Positions 61,485-64,000 of a stretch of DNA of 64,000 nt are shown here, in pieces. The stretch is from Neurospora crassa OR74A (Eukaryota > Ascomycota > Sordariomycetes > Sordariales > Sordariaceae), in assembly GCF_000182925.2 (NCBI RefSeq), contig NC_026504.1, forward strand, positions 5,270,001 through 5,334,000, read 5' to 3'. The notes below the pieces were generated by a model, which saw only the letters and a program-made list of their open reading frames with translations, did not search any database and was not told the origin of the DNA. A program made the translations under genes and the position numbers. Numbering within the stretch: the first letter of the stretch is position 1; each line of letters begins with the position of its first letter.

Positions 61485-61722
61485 TGTTACAGGGCGCGAG
61501 CAAGCATTAAGGTAAGACTTTGATTGTTGTGCGAGGAATAGGAAGAGAATCCTGTGCGCGTACGAGAACTATATAGGGCACGCTTGTGCGTGGGTCCAGT
61601 ATACGGACCACAGCACGTGTGCACGTGACTGCTGTACTACACTTAGACAGCTGCAGGCTGGCTACACCACTGCAGTGCAGCACCCATCTATATACAGGAA
61701 TATGGCAGCAATGCCTGTGACA
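61485..61722 (-). repeat. Right LTR of element A (5' LTR by coding strand)
   Basis: 238 bp, TGTTAC to TGACA, followed by GTACT. Only its inner (left) part shows RIP-type changes against the left copy, for example ACAGG for ACGGG and GTAC for GCAC; its outer part retains CA-rich sequence. Confidence 0.95.
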
Positions 61723-61889
61723 GTACTATATCGATAATAGTTTAAAAGATAACGTAAATATTAAAATAAACAACTGTACGACGTAGAGTATTAAAATATC
61801 GACTTTTTATACTAGTTTTGGCTAGATTTCGATATTAAACGATTGAGTTGAGTCGTGTAAAGCGATGTCAAATGGCCAGATTTGTTAAA
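61723..61889 (-). pseudogene. Right remnant of the Tc1/mariner-type element
   Basis: 167 bp of AT-rich DNA between element A and the right border repeat. After removing element A and one GTACT copy it joins the transposase side at 42312, so it should be the promoter/N-terminal side of the transposase. No start codon could be assigned. Confidence 0.6.
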
Positions 61890-61960
61890 TGCGGTGTGTG
61901 TGTGTGTGCACGTACACACACCTCTTGCCAAGACTGCACAGGCGATTGAGTGTGGGAACG
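61890..61960 (-). repeat. Right 71-bp border inverted repeat
   Basis: Reverse complement of 38217-38287 with one mismatch. The inner part is again a GT/AC hairpin. Ordinary host-like sequence begins at 61961. Confidence 0.93.
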
Positions 61961-62882
61961 GTCTCCACTTTCACAATTTCCACCAAACCAACGAGCTGCT
62001 CTCACCTTGACCACTCTCAACAACCGCCAGCAGCCGAAATGAACAACATCATCATTACTCCAAATCTTCGACCCGCTCATCCAACACCAGCCGCAACGGC
62101 TGAGCATCTTACTATGTATACACGGCCGATAGGGTCCCACGTCATCTCTCGAACTCGTCTCTGTGACTCGTACCCCTCCCTCTCTGTGTGAAGATCGTGA
62201 AGGAGCCTTGGGAGATCATCATAGACCTCAACACCATCCATCCAGCTCGCCGATAGGCCCTTTGTCAACCACACCTCCCCCAATAACCGCCAGGCATCTC
62301 TCCGGCTCGTTCTCATAGCCTACGGTCTGACGACATTCCCAACCTATCGCGCGACTCCATCACCTTCTCTCTGCTATGACACTCATGGTTGGATGCCACC
62401 ACGACGCCGCCCTCGGTCTGGAACCTCATCTCCTTCACTCAACTTGAAACCCAACTAGTTTACATTTTCCAGGTTTTGGTCCCGATCCCGATCTTACCGC
62501 GGAGAATGCCGACCAACCAACCGTGGGAGTACCGAGTAAAGGAAAAACAAGAAGCCTTGTAAGCCGCCTACGCCGCTTATCCTGCAGCCATATTCCACAG
62601 AGGAAAAAAAAACAATTCCTGCTACACAAAGTGTGTGTGCCTCTCAGCCTTACGGGTGATGCCGTGTAATGTGTTTGCGAGTCATGCTCGCACAGTTACC
62701 TTTGTTGTCCAGGACCGTATCCGAAAACAAGAATGAAAGCACACAAAAAGAAAAGAAGAAAAAGAAGAAAAACGCTAGTAACCAAGTCAACGGCGTGTCA
62801 TGTGTGCCGCCTTCGCATTTTCAAGAAAGATACAAGTAAAAGGTGCACAAAGAAAAAAGAAAAAAAAAGATATTGAGTGAGA
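61961..62882. other. Intergenic region right of the island
   Basis: About 0.9 kb with short open frames only. The sequence near 62037-62190 (plus) has a 50-codon open stretch with no recognisable domain. A-rich runs occur near 62605 and 62740-62770. No gene is supported. Confidence 0.5.
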
Positions 62883-62974
62883 CTCGGATACCGGGAGTCG
62901 AACCCGGGGCTGTTGAGAGAGCAGTCACTCCTGAGAAGTGAGAGTCAACGATGTTACCGCTACACCATACCCGA
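62883..62974 (-). tRNA. tRNA-Glu(CUC): tRNA-Glu (anticodon CUC) with a 21-nt intron
   Basis: On the minus strand the cloverleaf folds fully: acceptor TCGGGTA with TATCCGA plus discriminator G, D stem GTGT with ACAT, anticodon stem GTTGA with TCAAC, T stem CCGGG with CCCGG and loop TTCGACT. The anticodon loop reads CT-CTC-A, giving a Glu-CUC tRNA. A 21-nt intron (CTTCTC...CTCT) sits one base 3' of the anticodon, the standard position for nuclear tRNA introns. Mature length is 71 nt. It lies about 0.9 kb from the island border. Confidence 0.95.
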
Positions 62975-64000
62975 TTGAACTGATATGGTCCGATTTTGAT
63001 GCAAGGGTACACCCGCACCACCCATTATAATTGGAATTACTCCTTGCTGGAAGGGTCGGTCAGTTTTACCTGCTTTCAGTTATATCCCCGTGATGGCATT
63101 TCGAATCCCGACAAACAACGTCTGCAGAACAACTTGGCCATCTAAGACGCCCGTAAAAGCCGAATAATATGGGTTGACCGGCTAAAATCGATGTATGCCC
63201 TTAACCCTTAACTCGGATTATCATTAGACCTGTTTGGTCGTTGTAACGACGGAAGGGTAGTGCGCTGTCTGCGGAAAAAGGTATCCAAAAGGCTCTCTCT
63301 CGGTACTGTATCACAACCTCCATACAAACAAGACTGCGTTTGCTCTTGGGTGATTCGAAAACATTTGGGCAATGCACTACCCCAAGCGCAAAATCTATCA
63401 GATACAATGGGAACTGGTCAACGTACTCAACGTAGCTACGGCGTTGACCTGTCCGTTGTGGGTTTTCTGATCTCGTCGTACAAGAACGTTGGTACACAGG
63501 AATTTGACTTCGCAATCGCAGTTGGTGAGGAAGACAAGCTGCAGCCTGCAGGAACCCGCTCACCATTACAGAATACGTGCAGTGCAGTGTGTGCAGCTAC
63601 CGTCTCCAGCTAAGATTTGTCACCCCACCTTCACCAATCTATCTCGGTTTGCCTCTTCCTTCAGCATCGACATCTGAGAGAAAACATACCACGAGGCGCG
63701 CACAATCTAAACCGTTTTCTACCTTACGAGCGTACACGTGCTAAAAGGCGTAACAGCCGCCGCAGAGAACGACTTCAAGACTGGTGTTGTCGGGCGTTGG
63801 TTGCGGTGCACTTTGCGTGGCAGCGAGCCCAACCAGGTAGGTAGGTGTCGGTGACAGTATTTTTGGAACTATGAATTTATTCCCCAAATTTGCCCCTCCA
63901 CGTTCATGTTTCATCATGAGAGCTAACGAGGCTTGGTGTTTATCAGATATTGCACGGCCACCACCTTCCACCTGTTCGTTCCCTTTCCTTCGTCCCTTGA
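62975..64000. other. Right-end region, no supportable gene
   Basis: Two overlapping open frames (63201-63566 minus, 63260-63613 plus) oppose each other and neither shows a domain I recognise. Near the edge, CAG|GTAGGT at about 63835 and GCTAAC followed by TTTATCAG near 63945 look like intron signals, but flanking exons give no recognisable protein. A spliced gene running off the window is possible. Confidence 0.4.

Larger units (their letters stand above)
42313..61722 (-). mobile_element. LTR chromovirus A (Ty3/gypsy type), interrupted by element B
   Basis: It is bounded by 238-bp LTRs that start TGTTAC and end TGACA, with a 5-bp target duplication GTACT. Without the nested element B it is about 8.2 kb. 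Coding strand is minus: gag-like coiled coil near 60.4-61.0 kb, zinc knuckle at 59341-59400, protease motif at 58913-58921, reverse transcriptase near 57-58 kb, RNase H end near 56.4 kb, integrase, and a chromodomain near 54.6-54.75 kb. A polypurine tract on the minus strand (complement of 53757-53767) lies next to the left LTR and confirms the orientation. RIP has inactivated it. Confidence 0.9.
38217..61960. mobile_element. AT-rich RIP-mutated island of nested transposons
   Basis: A 23,744-bp block bordered by 71-bp inverted repeats. From about 38,300 to 61,480 it is extremely AT-rich, with TpA in place of most CpA/TpG, while CpG, CpC and CpT survive: the pattern of RIP acting on CpA. Reading frames can still be followed, with stops mainly at positions where Gln or Trp codons are expected. 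Contents: an unidentified ORF, a Tc1/mariner-type transposase, and two nested LTR chromoviruses. The flanks outside the inverted repeats return at once to ordinary composition. Nothing inside should be active. Confidence 0.93.

Noticed and set aside
38217-61960. AT-rich block as a centromere or mitochondrial insertion
   Set aside because: It contains decayed LTR elements and a transposase with target duplications and RIP-type changes, which explain the composition; no mitochondrial genes were seen.
63755-64000. Possible spliced gene at the right edge
   Set aside because: Donor, branch and acceptor signals are present, but the flanking exons give no recognisable protein and reach a stop at the window edge.
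1-64000. CRISPR arrays or bacterial operons
   Set aside because: The window is eukaryotic, with spliceosomal introns; the tandem repeats are simple microsatellites without spacers.

Overview
The window looks like nuclear DNA of a filamentous ascomycete (Pezizomycotina, most likely Sordariomycetes). The signs are short spliceosomal introns with fungal branch sites (CTAAC/CTGAC), secreted plant-polymer hydrolases, a VIB-1/XprG-type NDT80/PhoG regulator, and a sharply bounded AT-rich block whose decayed transposons carry the C-to-T and G-to-A changes of repeat-induced point mutation (RIP). Everything below was read by eye from the sequence; no search was run.

Left arm (1-14.6 kb): gene-bearing, ordinary base composition. 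It holds a GPI-anchored cysteine-rich surface protein (2576-3495, minus, two exons); a small secreted 10-cysteine protein split over three exons (6791-7219, minus), easily missed because no exon is longer than 148 bp; a GH93 exo-arabinanase-like enzyme (7667-8842, minus); a divergent GH3 beta-xylosidase (9590-11914, plus); and a conserved fungal protein of unknown function with LRR-like segments (12596-14576, minus, two exons, the long intron carrying a CAGA microsatellite). The GH93 and GH3 genes share one 747-bp intergenic region and form a small arabinan/xylan-degrading unit.

Middle (14.6-38.2 kb): about 14 kb with no gene I can support, then a vib-1-like gene (28670-32124, plus). Its real N-terminus lies in two upstream exons separated from the main exon by a 1.5-kb intron. 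Another 6 kb follows with only simple repeats, homopolymers and a dispersed TACCTACC motif. VIB-1 in Neurospora controls protease secretion, heterokaryon incompatibility and plant-cell-wall enzyme induction, so the window pairs wall-degrading enzymes with one of their likely indirect regulators.

AT-rich island (38217-61960): a nest of transposons. A 71-bp near-perfect inverted repeat (70/71) borders the block on both sides. Inside are an unidentified decayed ORF reading inward from the left border and a decayed Tc1/mariner-type transposase reading leftwards. An LTR chromovirus, element A, is inserted next to the transposase (238-bp LTRs, 5-bp target duplication GTACT, coding strand minus). 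A second chromovirus, element B, is inserted in the last 5 bp of element A's left LTR (198-bp LTRs, target duplication GCTTG, coding strand plus, 11.2 kb, with extra sequence after its chromodomain). RIP has hit catalytic codons (both RT motifs read Y-x-N-N), and the LTRs are mutated mainly on their element-facing halves.

Right arm (62-64 kb): a minus-strand tRNA-Glu(CUC) with a 21-nt intron and otherwise no gene I can support.
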